In this document: piece after piece, positions 52,916 to 62,154 of the stretch
Position numbering within the stretch: position 1 is the first letter of the stretch
Layout: each line of letters opens with the position of its first letter
Origin: Leptospirales bacterium
GTDB taxonomy: Bacteria; Spirochaetota; Leptospiria; Leptospirales; Leptonemataceae
Assembly (NCBI GenBank): GCA_019694685.1
Contig: JAIBBM010000023.1
Location: 1-64,000, forward strand
Direction: 5' to 3'
DNA length: 64,000 nt
The notes under the pieces: generated by a model
What the model saw: the letters and a program-made list of their open reading frames with translations, nothing else
Told to the model about the DNA's origin: nothing
The model's database searches: none
Program-made: the position numbers and the translations under genes

Positions 52916-53670
52916 AGTGCCTCCTGGATCACCCGGACTCCTGTTCGGGCCTGGTCGATTCTTCTGGATATAGTAGTTTTACTGGTACCGAGCCTTTCTG
53001 CGAGCTCTGAGTAAGAAAAAATAGGACGCGGTCGATCGAGCATTGCCACGATTCGATTCTTCCACTTCTTCAAGCGGGACGCCGGTGCTTTCGACGTATG
53101 TATCAAGTAATTTAGCCGGGCTGCTCGGTCCTCCAGCTTCTGAGTGCGGCGATCGCGAGACATTCTTCTTTGCATGGCCTCTTTGAGAAGGGACGCTGTT
53201 GCACCCGGACCCAGTTCTACCGCCAGGCTTCTGATTTCTTCTGAGTTCAGATGAAGTCCGGAATGAAGTTTCAGCGGGATTCTACAGTTCAGCGGAAGGT
53301 CCGCGGGAACATCCGATTCAGGCGACGGCGGTCTTTCATCCGCCGCAGGAAAGTAAGACATGTCATCCGCTTTGACTTCGCTCCCTTCTCTTGTTTTGGC
53401 GGTTCTCAGAAAATTCATGAATTCGTGGCGCAGGTAGGTAGCAAGAAACCCGGTAAACGGCAGATGCTGCCTGGACCTGTAAGCTTCGAGGCAGCGGGCC
53501 GCCCTTTCGTAAAAATGAAGATAGAAATCTCCTGCACGGTCCGGATCGCGAGTGAGGCGAATCTGGATGTAGCGCATCATCCAGGAAGCGCTGGCGTTCA
53601 TGAATTCCCTGAGATCTTCTGTGCGATAGTAGTCCCCGGGCAGGTTCTGTAGCGGATCATTTTCTAGCAT
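52912..53670 (-). CDS. Sigma-70-family-like transcription factor (atypical)
   Basis: The 252-aa protein resembles a small sigma factor. Residues 25-95 look like region 2 (DRAGDFYLHFYERAARCLEA, then TGFLATYLRHEFMNFLRT). The end carries a region 4-type helix-turn-helix (FSYSELAERLGTSKTTISRR). The 90 residues between are unusual and contain a Pro-rich loop (ERPPSPESDVPAD). It is longer than most ECF factors. It leads an operon with an unknown protein and a STAS protein, so partner-switching control is plausible. Confidence 0.6.
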   Translation of the reverse strand: MLENDPLQNLPGDYYRTEDLREFMNASASWMMRYIQIRLTRDPDRAGDFYLHFYERAARCLEAYRSRQHLPFTGFLATYLRHEFMNFLRTAKTREGSEVKADDMSYFPAADERPPSPESDVPADLPLNCRIPLKLHSGLHLNSEEIRSLAVELGPGATASLLKEAMQRRMSRDRRTQKLEDRAARLNYLIHTSKAPASRLKKWKNRIVAMLDRPRPIFSYSELAERLGTSKTTISRRIDQARTGVRVIQEAL

Positions 53671-53783
53671 GGTCGTTCAAAAAAAGAAGGGTGGAGCAAT
53701 GGAAAATCGTTCCGCGCTTTTTCGATCAAAAAACAAATCCGGGAAAAAAAAGTGCCCGCCCAGGCCCTGGCGCTTTTTGTGTA

Positions 53784-54641
53784 ATGGTGCACCTTCCTTT
53801 CTTTAAAATGGAGGGCGCCGGGAATGATTATGTCTACCTGGACGCCCTCGAAGACCCGGCTCTGGTTTTGAAACTCACTCCGGAGATGATTGCGCGCATG
53901 AGCGATCGACATTTTGGAATCGGCGGAGACGGTGTAGTGATGATTCTTCCTTCCGGTGACTCGGAAGCACTCATGCGCATGTGGAATGCAGATGGATCAG
54001 AATCTTCCATGTGTGGAAATGCTCTCAGATGCGTTGCTTTCTATGTTCACAAAAAAAATGGGAAGCGGAACTTTACAATAGAAACGAAAAGTGGACGTCA
54101 TGCGGCATTGATCGTCGAGAGCTCCGCAAAGCATGGAACAGTCCAGGTGCAGATCGGTCAGCCTCGCACCGGGCCAGACGAAATCCCGGTAAATCCGGAT
54201 GTGCTCGGACTTACCGGGAAAGGACCTTTCCTGGACGTGCCTGTTTCTGTGTCTGGATTTGAAGGGAAGGGAACTTTAGTTTCTATGGGCAATCCTCATT
54301 GTGTTTTCTTTGTGGAGGATCCGGACAGTCTCGACCTCGAAAAGATTGGACCACTTCTAGAACACCATCCTGCTTTTCCGGCGCGAACCAACGTTGAATT
54401 TGTCTGCGTGCAATCAGACGGCACGATTCGCCAGAGAACGTGGGAAAGAGGAAGCGGGGAAACCCTGGCGTGTGGCAGTGGCGTCTGCGCTGTGCTCGTC
54501 GCCAGCGTTCTATCTCGCAACATGCCTCGGAAAAATACAATTCATGTTCGAGGCGGGGATCTAGAAGCAAGCTGGACGGAAGATGGTGTGATGCTCTCCG
54601 GTCCGGCCCGCATTGTGTTTGAGGGAACTTTCTCAGTATGA
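53784..54641 (+). CDS. dapF: Diaminopimelate epimerase
   Basis: DapF converts LL- to meso-diaminopimelate for lysine and peptidoglycan. The 285-aa protein has both catalytic cysteines, MCGNALRC and ACGSGVCA, and the usual opening FFKMEGAGNDYVYLDAL. GIGGDGVVMI and SMGNPHCVFFV also match. I use the ATG at 53784; the open frame upstream lacks similarity. It overlaps the next gene by ATGA. The 113 bp upstream separates it from the divergent sigma-like gene. Confidence 0.95.
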   Translation: MVHLPFFKMEGAGNDYVYLDALEDPALVLKLTPEMIARMSDRHFGIGGDGVVMILPSGDSEALMRMWNADGSESSMCGNALRCVAFYVHKKNGKRNFTIETKSGRHAALIVESSAKHGTVQVQIGQPRTGPDEIPVNPDVLGLTGKGPFLDVPVSVSGFEGKGTLVSMGNPHCVFFVEDPDSLDLEKIGPLLEHHPAFPARTNVEFVCVQSDGTIRQRTWERGSGETLACGSGVCAVLVASVLSRNMPRKNTIHVRGGDLEASWTEDGVMLSGPARIVFEGTFSV

Positions 54642-54829
54642 GTGATACGAATGCTCGCCTGTCGGCGCAGGATGTGGAATCTCCGTGCAATGATATATGC
54701 ATCATGGATGAATATACTGGATACTGCAGAGGCTGCTTGCGCACCATAGACGAGATCGCACGCTGGGCTTCCTATTCGCCTGAACAGAAAAGAGAAGTTC
54801 TTCTGAAAATCAAAGAGAGGGCAGAGTGA
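54638..54829 (+). CDS. DUF1289 small cysteine protein
   Basis: The 63-aa protein matches DUF1289: SPCNDICIMDEYTGYCRGCL with four cysteines, then TIDEIARWASYSPEQKREVL. The cysteines probably bind a metal or iron-sulphur cluster. Function is unknown. It is coupled to dapF before it (ATGA) and to the phosphoesterase after it (GTGA). Confidence 0.85.
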   Translation: MSDTNARLSAQDVESPCNDICIMDEYTGYCRGCLRTIDEIARWASYSPEQKREVLLKIKERAE

Positions 54830-56052
54830 GACAGTACTGGAAAAGATTTCTCGTATTCTTTAGTTTTGTAACTACTGTTCTTGGAATTGCCTATTCTTTT
54901 GTGGCAGTGCGCCTGACAGTCGGGCTGGTTCATCCGGGGCTCATAGCGCTGGTCTGGATTCTAGCGGCAGTCTCTCTGCTTCTGGCTCCTCTTGCGTTTG
55001 CTCTTCGCATGTTCCAGGTCCCCGAGAGAATCGAGAAGATCATCGCGTGGACTAGTTACCTTTCCTTTGGTTTTTTTGCCATGCTCTTTGCTCTGATTGC
55101 TTCGAGAGATCTGGGTCTTGTGGCTGTAGACCAGGTGGGTGGAATTGTGGATCGATTTTTACCGTGGAGAGATCCCGCAAATCTGCTTCATCCAATGCAT
55201 CGTGAATTTCTCGTGGCCACAAGCAATGCGGCACTGTTGGGTCTGGCCGGTGGCATGTTCGTGTATGGTGTGATTCGGGCGCGGGCCATTGGAATTGAAA
55301 GAGTCCAGGTACCCATCGACGGCCTGCCAGAGTCTTTGCACGGTTTTACCATTGCGCAGATCACGGACATTCACATAGGCCCAACACTGAAGAGAAGCTT
55401 CGCACTCGAAATAGTAAAGAAAGTAAACAATCTGAAAGCGGATATGATTGCAGTAACCGGAGACGTGGTGGACGGAAGCGTTCAACAGTTGCGCGATCAC
55501 ACCGAACCTTTTGCGGATCTCGAAGCAAGGCACGGAGTGTTTTTTGTAACTGGCAATCACGAGTATTATTCTGGAGCGCTTTCCTGGATTTCAGAATTCA
55601 GAAACCTGGGTTTCCAGGTTTTGCTCAATGAACACTCTGTGTTGGAGCATGCGCCGGGCGGAAATGTAATGGTGGCCGGAGTCACGGATTACAGGGCCGC
55701 CGAGTTTTTCGATGATCACAGATCAGATCCTGCTCTTGCTCTTCGCCGCGCTGCCCGTGGAAGCCGATCTTCCAAAGAACCTCATGTGAAAATTCTACTC
55801 GCACATCAGCCTCGTAGCATTGCGGGGGCGGCAGACGCAGGATTTGATCTTCAGATATCCGGCCACACTCACGGCGGTCAGTTTTTTCCAGGGCCCTATC
55901 TGGTGCGATTGCAGCAACCATACACGAAAGGATTGCATCGTCATGGAGATAAGACCTGGATTTACATCAGCCGCGGAACTGGATACTGGGGCCCGCCGAT
56001 TCGAGTGGGTGCTTCTCCAGAGATCACTCTGATTGAGCTTGTTCGTCGATAG
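54826..56052 (+). CDS. Membrane-anchored metallophosphoesterase
   Basis: The 408-aa protein starts at a GTG and has four or so membrane helices in its first 160 residues. A calcineurin-type phosphoesterase domain follows, with ITDIHIGP, TGDVVDG, TGNHEYY, LAHQP and SGHTHGGQF. All metal ligands are present. Related membrane enzymes include YkuE-type and UDP-diacylglucosamine hydrolases of the LpxG type. As no LpxH/LpxI is seen here, a lipid A role is possible but unproven. Confidence 0.88.
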   Translation: MRQYWKRFLVFFSFVTTVLGIAYSFVAVRLTVGLVHPGLIALVWILAAVSLLLAPLAFALRMFQVPERIEKIIAWTSYLSFGFFAMLFALIASRDLGLVAVDQVGGIVDRFLPWRDPANLLHPMHREFLVATSNAALLGLAGGMFVYGVIRARAIGIERVQVPIDGLPESLHGFTIAQITDIHIGPTLKRSFALEIVKKVNNLKADMIAVTGDVVDGSVQQLRDHTEPFADLEARHGVFFVTGNHEYYSGALSWISEFRNLGFQVLLNEHSVLEHAPGGNVMVAGVTDYRAAEFFDDHRSDPALALRRAARGSRSSKEPHVKILLAHQPRSIAGAADAGFDLQISGHTHGGQFFPGPYLVRLQQPYTKGLHRHGDKTWIYISRGTGYWGPPIRVGASPEITLIELVRR

Positions 56053-56110
56053 TGCTCAGTCGGTGCGTCGTTCGTGCGTCGCTCGCGGATCGCCTGCGGC
56101 CGCAGAGCAA

Positions 56111-56998
56111 TCAAATTCCAATCCAGGCGGCTCCAAATACTCCGGCTGAATCACCAAGCTTGTTTTGCAGTACAGGCGTCTTTGGATTCTTATAGAAAGT
56201 ATACTTTTTGATTCTTTCCACACCTATGGTGTAGAGTTCTGGAATCTGAGATACACCGCCGCCCAGAACGATTGCATCTGGATCCAGTATGTTGATGATG
56301 ACAGCCATGCATCTTCCAAATTCTTCGAAGAAGAATTCCATATGTTCCTGGCAGACGGGATCTCCTTCTCGCATACCAATCACTATGTCTTTCAGTAGTT
56401 TCTTCTGCCCGGTGAGATCTGCAAATCTCTTCTCTACTCCAGAGCCGCTGATGCGCGATTCAATGCATCCTTTGATTCCACTGTAGCACATGGTTCCGTC
56501 CGGATCTACGGAAACATGTCCCCATTCTCCGGCAATTCCGTGAAGCCCGCGACGAACTTTGCCACCAATGGAAATTCCTCCACCGCATCCAGTGCCCAGA
56601 ATCACACCGAATACAAAATCATATCCCTGTCCCGCGCCCGATGTGCATTCTGCCATGGTAAAACAGTTTGCGTCATTCATCATGAGCACTGGATGATTCA
56701 GGTTTCGCGCGAGATCTGATTCAAATGCATGACCAATGAGGCATGTGGTATTCGCGTTTACGACGCGGCCATCCTGATCAATGATCCCGGGGATTCCAAT
56801 TCCAACCGTGCACTCGTTCAGATCCAGTTTTCCAGCAACAGCAGTTTCCTGCACGAGTGCTGTGAGATCGGAGAGGATGGCTTCGTATCCCTCTTCTCGT
56901 CTGGTTGGAATTCTCTTTCGAAAAAGTTCCTGGCCGGAGCCAGAGAGCAGGATGCTCTCCGCCTTGGTTCCGCCCAGGTCCACTCCGATTCTATGCAT
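56111..56998 (-). CDS. ROK-family sugar kinase
   Basis: ROK kinases phosphorylate glucose, fructose, N-acetylglucosamine or related sugars. The 295-aa protein has the ATP motif GVDLGGTKAES, GIGIPGIID, catalytic NDANCF and the family signature starting GVILGTGCGGGI. The zinc motif is changed: EWGH is present, but the cysteine cluster reads CYSGIKGC, with Ser where CxCGxxGC has its second Cys. Coupled to glgP (8-bp overlap), it may phosphorylate glucose released by alpha-glucan breakdown, that is, act as a glucokinase. That is inference. Confidence 0.85.
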   Translation of the reverse strand: MHRIGVDLGGTKAESILLSGSGQELFRKRIPTRREEGYEAILSDLTALVQETAVAGKLDLNECTVGIGIPGIIDQDGRVVNANTTCLIGHAFESDLARNLNHPVLMMNDANCFTMAECTSGAGQGYDFVFGVILGTGCGGGISIGGKVRRGLHGIAGEWGHVSVDPDGTMCYSGIKGCIESRISGSGVEKRFADLTGQKKLLKDIVIGMREGDPVCQEHMEFFFEEFGRCMAVIINILDPDAIVLGGGVSQIPELYTIGVERIKKYTFYKNPKTPVLQNKLGDSAGVFGAAWIGI

Positions 56999-59504
56999 GC
57001 TCGTCTAAAACAGCCTGCAGGCGAGGCGATCTCTGGCGGATTGGTTTTGCATGCCAGATTTCGTTTGCGTATTCTCCAATCGTGCGATCGGAAGAAAACT
57101 TTCCAGAGCGCGCTGCATTGAGGATGGACTTCTTGGTCCAGCCCGGTCTATCCACGAAATCGCGCGAAATGCGATTCTGCACATCTACATAAGATGGATA
57201 GTCCGCAAGCAGGAAGTATTTGTCTCCGCCGTAGGTCAGAGAATGGAACAATTCCTGAAAGAGGCCATGTGCTTCTGGATTGAAGAAATCGCCTTTCAGT
57301 GCATTGAGAATTCCGTGAATCTCGCTGTTCTCTTCGTAGATGCGAACCGGATTGTAAGAGCGCGAAAGTTTCTCTATCTCTTCCACAGTGTGGCCAAAGA
57401 TATAGATGTTTTCATCTCCCGCTTCTTCTTTCATCTCTACGTTTGCTCCGTCGAGCGTTCCAACCGTTAGAGCGCCGTTGAGCATGAACTTCATGTTTCC
57501 CGTTCCCGACGCTTCCGTTCCCGCAGTGGAAATCTGTTCTGACAGATCGCTGGCAGGATACATTCTTTCTGCGAGGCTGACACAGAAGTTTGGTAGAAAC
57601 GCAACCTTGAGTTTGTCTCCAATCTCTCTGTCCTTGTTGATGACGCCTGCCACAGAGTGGATGAGCTTGATGATCAACTTGGCGCGCTGGTAGCCGGGCG
57701 CTGCTTTTCCAGCGAAAAGAACCACGCGCGGAGTGTATTCCATCCGTGGGTTGGCTTTGAGTTTCTGATAGTCTCCGATCACGCGGATCAAGTTCAAGAG
57801 TTGCCTTTTGTATTCGTGCATCCTCTTGATGTGAGTGTCAAACATGCTGTCCGGGTTCACAGTGATTCCACACTCTTTCTTGATGATACCTGCCAGACGA
57901 ATCTTGTTGTTCTTTCGCACGCGATTCCAGTCGTTTTGAAATTCCGGGTTTCCTGCAAATTCTTCCAGAGCCTTCATCTTGGAAAGGTCGAGCATCCAGT
58001 CTTTGCCAATCTTCGCTGTGATCAAATCGGAGAGTTCCTGATTTGCACTGATGAGCCAGCGGCGATGGGTGATCCCGTTTGTCTTGTTCTGGAATTTCTG
58101 AGGCCAGAATGAATAGAACTCTTTGAAGAGATCTTTTTTCAGGAGATCCGTATGAAGTGCTGCCACTCCGTTGACCGCGCTCGATCCCACAATCGCCAAA
58201 TTGGCCATGCGCACTCGTTTCATTGGATGATCTTCGATGATGGAAACTTTGCCCAGCACATCATCCGGGATTCCGCGCTTCTTAAGATCTTCCAGGAATC
58301 TGTGATTGATTTCGTAAATGATTTCCAGGTGTCTTGGCAGTAGTCTGCCAAACATTTCCAGATCCCATTTTTCCAGAGCCTCTGGCATCACAGTGTGGTT
58401 GGTGTACGCGGTACACTTTTGAGTGATCGCCCATGCCTGTTCCCAGCTGATGGCATGTTCGTCCATGAGGAGGCGCATCAATTCTGGAACGGCGAGTGCG
58501 GGATGGGTGTCATTCATCTGGAAGAACGCGCGTTCTGGAATTCGGTTGAAATCTGTTTCTTCTTCGAGGAAGGTTTTGATCGCATCCTGGAGAGTCGCGC
58601 TTACTAGAACGTACTCTTGCTTCAGGCGAAGTTCTCTTCCCTGGATTACGTTTTCATTTGGATAGAGAACTTTTGAAACGTTTTCGGATCTTTGCTTGTC
58701 TTCCACTGCGCGCATGTAGTCGCCATGGTTGAAGTAATCAAAATGGAATTCAGAAGACGCACGCGTGCGCCACAGTCTCAGATTCGCGATCGTTCTTGTC
58801 TGAAATCCAGGAATCAGCATGTCGTATGCCTGGGCGAGAAGGCTTTCTCCGTGCACCCACTTCATCAGGCTCTTGCCTGTTGGAGTGACATACTCCTCTG
58901 TGTGGCCGTAGAACTTGATGAGGTAGGTTAGATCCTGTCTCTGAATTTCCCAGGGGTTTCCGTATTGCAGCCAGTTATCCGGAGCTTCTTTCTGATAACC
59001 GTTTTCGATTTCCTGGTGAAAGATTCCGTATTCGTATCGCAGTCCGCTTCCGAATGTTGGAAGATCCATCGTGGCCATACTGTCCAGGAAACAGGCTGCG
59101 AGTCTTCCGAGGCCGCCGTTCCCCAGTCCCGCATCATGTTCTTGCGGTGGCAGTTCTTCCGGATCATAGTCAATTTCCTTTAGCATTTCGCGAAACATTT
59201 CGCGTGCGCCCAGGTTGACCATGGATGTCTCGAGAAGTCGTCCGAGTAGAAATTCCATGGAGAGGTAATAGATTCTTTTTGCTTTTTCTTTGCGGAAGAT
59301 TTCTTCTGTTTCGTTCCAGCGGTCGATCAAAGTATCGCGGATTGTATAGGCGACTGACTGGTAAACGTCGCGCATGTTGATGTTGTCTTTGTATTTTCCA
59401 ATGCGGTATTCTACGTGGTGCGCGAAGGCGCGGAAAAGGGATTCCTTGTCGAATCGCTGCGTGCGCTCAAGAAGTTCGTATAGTTTCTGATGTTTCTGAT
59501 TCAT
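56991..59504 (-). CDS. glgP: Glycogen/maltodextrin phosphorylase
   Basis: GlgP releases glucose 1-phosphate from alpha-1,4-glucans with a PLP cofactor. The 837-aa protein carries the PLP signature region EASGTGNMKFMLNGALTVGT with its Lys, plus DAGLGNGGLGRLAACFLDSM and EFLLGRLLETSM. Length is normal for the family. GGGGAG precedes the ATG closely. It heads a transcript with the ROK kinase. The 158-bp gap upstream contains TTGACG on the minus strand, but no clear -10. Confidence 0.96.
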   Translation of the reverse strand: MNQKHQKLYELLERTQRFDKESLFRAFAHHVEYRIGKYKDNINMRDVYQSVAYTIRDTLIDRWNETEEIFRKEKAKRIYYLSMEFLLGRLLETSMVNLGAREMFREMLKEIDYDPEELPPQEHDAGLGNGGLGRLAACFLDSMATMDLPTFGSGLRYEYGIFHQEIENGYQKEAPDNWLQYGNPWEIQRQDLTYLIKFYGHTEEYVTPTGKSLMKWVHGESLLAQAYDMLIPGFQTRTIANLRLWRTRASSEFHFDYFNHGDYMRAVEDKQRSENVSKVLYPNENVIQGRELRLKQEYVLVSATLQDAIKTFLEEETDFNRIPERAFFQMNDTHPALAVPELMRLLMDEHAISWEQAWAITQKCTAYTNHTVMPEALEKWDLEMFGRLLPRHLEIIYEINHRFLEDLKKRGIPDDVLGKVSIIEDHPMKRVRMANLAIVGSSAVNGVAALHTDLLKKDLFKEFYSFWPQKFQNKTNGITHRRWLISANQELSDLITAKIGKDWMLDLSKMKALEEFAGNPEFQNDWNRVRKNNKIRLAGIIKKECGITVNPDSMFDTHIKRMHEYKRQLLNLIRVIGDYQKLKANPRMEYTPRVVLFAGKAAPGYQRAKLIIKLIHSVAGVINKDREIGDKLKVAFLPNFCVSLAERMYPASDLSEQISTAGTEASGTGNMKFMLNGALTVGTLDGANVEMKEEAGDENIYIFGHTVEEIEKLSRSYNPVRIYEENSEIHGILNALKGDFFNPEAHGLFQELFHSLTYGGDKYFLLADYPSYVDVQNRISRDFVDRPGWTKKSILNAARSGKFSSDRTIGEYANEIWHAKPIRQRSPRLQAVLDEHA

Positions 59505-59662
59505 TGCTCCCCCGACGGTTTGCCGGGAATCTGGATCGGTTCAATAGGTCGTCAAAGATTTTTAGCATCCTTTCTGGTTTTTTTCCACCTATCGTGCGCG
59601 TCATTTCGTTCAAAAAGGCCAGCCGCAATTGCAAGGGAGTTCCGGGAGGATTTACTCCGGGC

Positions 59663-60913
59663 CTAAATTCTGAACTCCGCCCCCGCTGTGATCTTGCGAA
59701 AACGTCCTGTGTAGGTGGGGCGGCCATAATAACGCAGGAGGAATTCACCAAATCCATCCTGGGAGTAATAATTGCTCAGGTTGAGATCTCGCAGGTAGTT
59801 TTGCGGCATGCGATTGCGAAAGATGATGCGGCTCTCTTCGTCGGATCCAATGACAAAGACGCGTAGCCTGGAGTTCACCGCAAAGTAACCTCCCAGAGAA
59901 TAGTCGTACTTTCTGACCCACAAAGACCCATGCTGCATGATGAGAGAGCCGCCGCTTACACCAGGGATTGTCGACGGGCCAATCACGAGAGTTCCGCGAT
60001 CCTTCGTTATGCCAGCGTAAGATGCCGCCGCAGCACTCGCGCGGAATTCGAGTCGAGTGAACGCCTGAAAGCGCAGCTCCAGACCACCACGGGGACCTGA
60101 GCCGGATAGTCTTGTCTTGAATCTCTGGACAAGTGCCGTGAAATAGAGAGATGGAAGGATCGTTGCCGAAGAGAACAGTGGACCGTCTGCGATGGTCATG
60201 GTATTGAAACCACTCTTGCCCGCAAATACGAAGGCGCGAAGTCTTTTGGAGAATCGATACGGCTCGATCCCGACGGAGCCAGATGCATTCTGGTGTCTGG
60301 CGAACACTCCGATCGTCCACCATTGATTGAATGTAATGCTTCCAGGGTTGAATGCCGCGGTTACGGGAGGAAGTCCAATCGCTGAGATGCTGCCTCTTGC
60401 CTCGTAAGAAAAACCGATTGCCTCCACATAAAAGCGATCCGCATCGAACCGAATGTGAGCGTCTCCTCCTTTCGCAGAATGACCATGGAGTGGAAAGTAA
60501 GCTGCCGCCTGGCCGCCCCGCGGAACCAGATTGAGAGTCGCTCTGTCCCCGACGAGTGCGGCTTCCTGGGGAGTGGCCAGGTATCCCTGTCCGTAGCCTG
60601 CACCGAGCCATAGCCCCGTTGGACTGAATGCGCGCACTTCGTCCAGGCGTGATTCTATTTCTTTGAGTTCTTTGGCGCGTGCTTCTTCTCTGGCGGCGAG
60701 CATATCCCTGTAGGATTTTGTGCCGTATTCATCTTCTCTGAAAAGAGCAATGTCTGCTTTGGCAACTGTGGTTTCCTTGCCCTCCGTGAAGAGCACAATC
60801 ACAGAAGGATCCTGAGACGTGACTTTTCCAGTCAGAAGGGTGCCGTCTTTGAGGCGGATTGTGTCTGCCGCAAGCGAACTGGAAAGCAGTAGAATGGCGA
60901 TGAGAAAGCGCAG
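59663..60913 (-). CDS. Outer-membrane-type protein, probable CTG start
   Basis: No ATG, GTG or TTG gives this gene a sensible beginning: the first GTG (60802) cuts off the secretion signal. Reading upstream, a CTG at 60911-60913 follows GGAGG at 5 nt and opens LRFLIAILLLSSSLAA, a perfect signal peptide, then DTIRLKDGTLLTGKVTSQD. The 416-aa product has a short leader domain, a coiled region (about residues 70-95; REEARAKELKEIESRLDEVR) and a long part with alternating aromatic strands ending in TAGAEFRI. That ending is typical of outer-membrane beta-barrels. The family is not recognised. Confidence 0.72.
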   Translation of the reverse strand: MRFLIAILLLSSSLAADTIRLKDGTLLTGKVTSQDPSVIVLFTEGKETTVAKADIALFREDEYGTKSYRDMLAAREEARAKELKEIESRLDEVRAFSPTGLWLGAGYGQGYLATPQEAALVGDRATLNLVPRGGQAAAYFPLHGHSAKGGDAHIRFDADRFYVEAIGFSYEARGSISAIGLPPVTAAFNPGSITFNQWWTIGVFARHQNASGSVGIEPYRFSKRLRAFVFAGKSGFNTMTIADGPLFSSATILPSLYFTALVQRFKTRLSGSGPRGGLELRFQAFTRLEFRASAAAASYAGITKDRGTLVIGPSTIPGVSGGSLIMQHGSLWVRKYDYSLGGYFAVNSRLRVFVIGSDEESRIIFRNRMPQNYLRDLNLSNYYSQDGFGEFLLRYYGRPTYTGRFRKITAGAEFRI

Positions 60914-60972
60914 ATCAACCTCCGGAAGAATTAGACGAACTCAATTACTTGTCGGCTCGGGGTATGCCCGGA

Positions 60973-62154
60973 CTACATGCCCAGTCTTTCTCTAAAATCG
61001 TGAAGAGCATTCATATAGTAAATATATGCATCGTGGGGAGTGCCATAGGGGCTGAAGTACTTGTGAACATCCCCATCGCTCCAGTATTTTGTGCTCATAT
61101 AATAGAAATGGTCCGAGGTCTGCAACTTCCGGAATATGTCGAGCAGGGCCGGGTCTCCCGTTGCATGGACCGCTTCCTCCAACTCGTAGATGCCACGAAT
61201 GGCTTCCTTTTGCATGCTGTTTCCCATCCACGCGGATAGATCGCGTTCTATGTCTGCCCACGAAATAGGTGAATGAGCGTCAATGGTTCCTACCGGCTGG
61301 TGTGCCCTTGAAACCTGGGTCACAGTGCGAAAGCAGAAGTCAGGATGTCTGAGAATTCTTCCTGGCAATTCTTTGAGAAAACTGAAGATCCCCGAATCCT
61401 CCCACTGATGTTCTCCGAAGGTTTCATAGTCCATGAAGAGATTGATCGTAGTCCCGTTGCCTGCCACCTGGTGAACCCAGCCTGCGAACTTCTCTGCGGT
61501 CAAAGGCCAGTCTTTCCAGTTTCTGTCTGAAAATCGAAACGCAACATCATCGCTGAGTCTATAATTCTTGAGAAGGCATTTGATTCCAGGACTGTGCTCA
61601 GGCGCGTACACATGATTTGGGCTTCTCCAGTCGAGCACTCGTTCGATTCCTTCGAGAAGGATGGTCTGAAATCCCATTTCGCGCGCAAGCCACGCAATGT
61701 GATTGGAGTAGATGAGTTCTGTGTTTCGAAATGCAACTGGATTGTATCCGAATTCTTCGCGCATGAGCTGGCCATGCTTTGCCACCTGAGCGCGAAATTC
61801 GTTTTCAGAATACAGAGATGCGAGAGTGTGATAGTAAGTTTCGTTTAGAAACTCAACCTGTCCAGTATCTGCGAGTTTGCGAAAGCTATCCAGGGTCTCG
61901 GGCGAATACATTCTGAACTGTTCGATCGCAGTTCCTGTGATGGAGAATGAAACACGGAAATCAGAACCGTAGAGCTTGATTAGATCCAGGAGTACTTTGT
62001 TTGCAGGAAGATAGCACTTGTTTGCCACTTTGCGGCATATATCGCGGTTTTTTTGTTCATCCAGATAGTGAGGATCCACGCCCACATCGAAGAAGTGGTA
62101 GGGGCGAAGTCTGAATGGCTGGTGTACTTCGAAATAGAAGCACACTGCGATCAT
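60973..62154 (-). CDS. Glycoside hydrolase family 57 alpha-glucan enzyme
   Basis: GH57 enzymes cleave or rearrange alpha-glucans. The 393-aa protein has the family motifs: FEVHQPFRL at the start, GQVEFLNETYYH, AFRNTELIYSN with the catalytic Glu, and NLFMDYETFGEHQW with the catalytic Asp. It is the short form without long C-terminal domains, closest to GH57 alpha-amylases. Its ATG overlaps the stop of the glycosyltransferase before it (ATGA), so both act together on glucan. Confidence 0.9.
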   Translation of the reverse strand: MIAVCFYFEVHQPFRLRPYHFFDVGVDPHYLDEQKNRDICRKVANKCYLPANKVLLDLIKLYGSDFRVSFSITGTAIEQFRMYSPETLDSFRKLADTGQVEFLNETYYHTLASLYSENEFRAQVAKHGQLMREEFGYNPVAFRNTELIYSNHIAWLAREMGFQTILLEGIERVLDWRSPNHVYAPEHSPGIKCLLKNYRLSDDVAFRFSDRNWKDWPLTAEKFAGWVHQVAGNGTTINLFMDYETFGEHQWEDSGIFSFLKELPGRILRHPDFCFRTVTQVSRAHQPVGTIDAHSPISWADIERDLSAWMGNSMQKEAIRGIYELEEAVHATGDPALLDIFRKLQTSDHFYYMSTKYWSDGDVHKYFSPYGTPHDAYIYYMNALHDFRERLGM

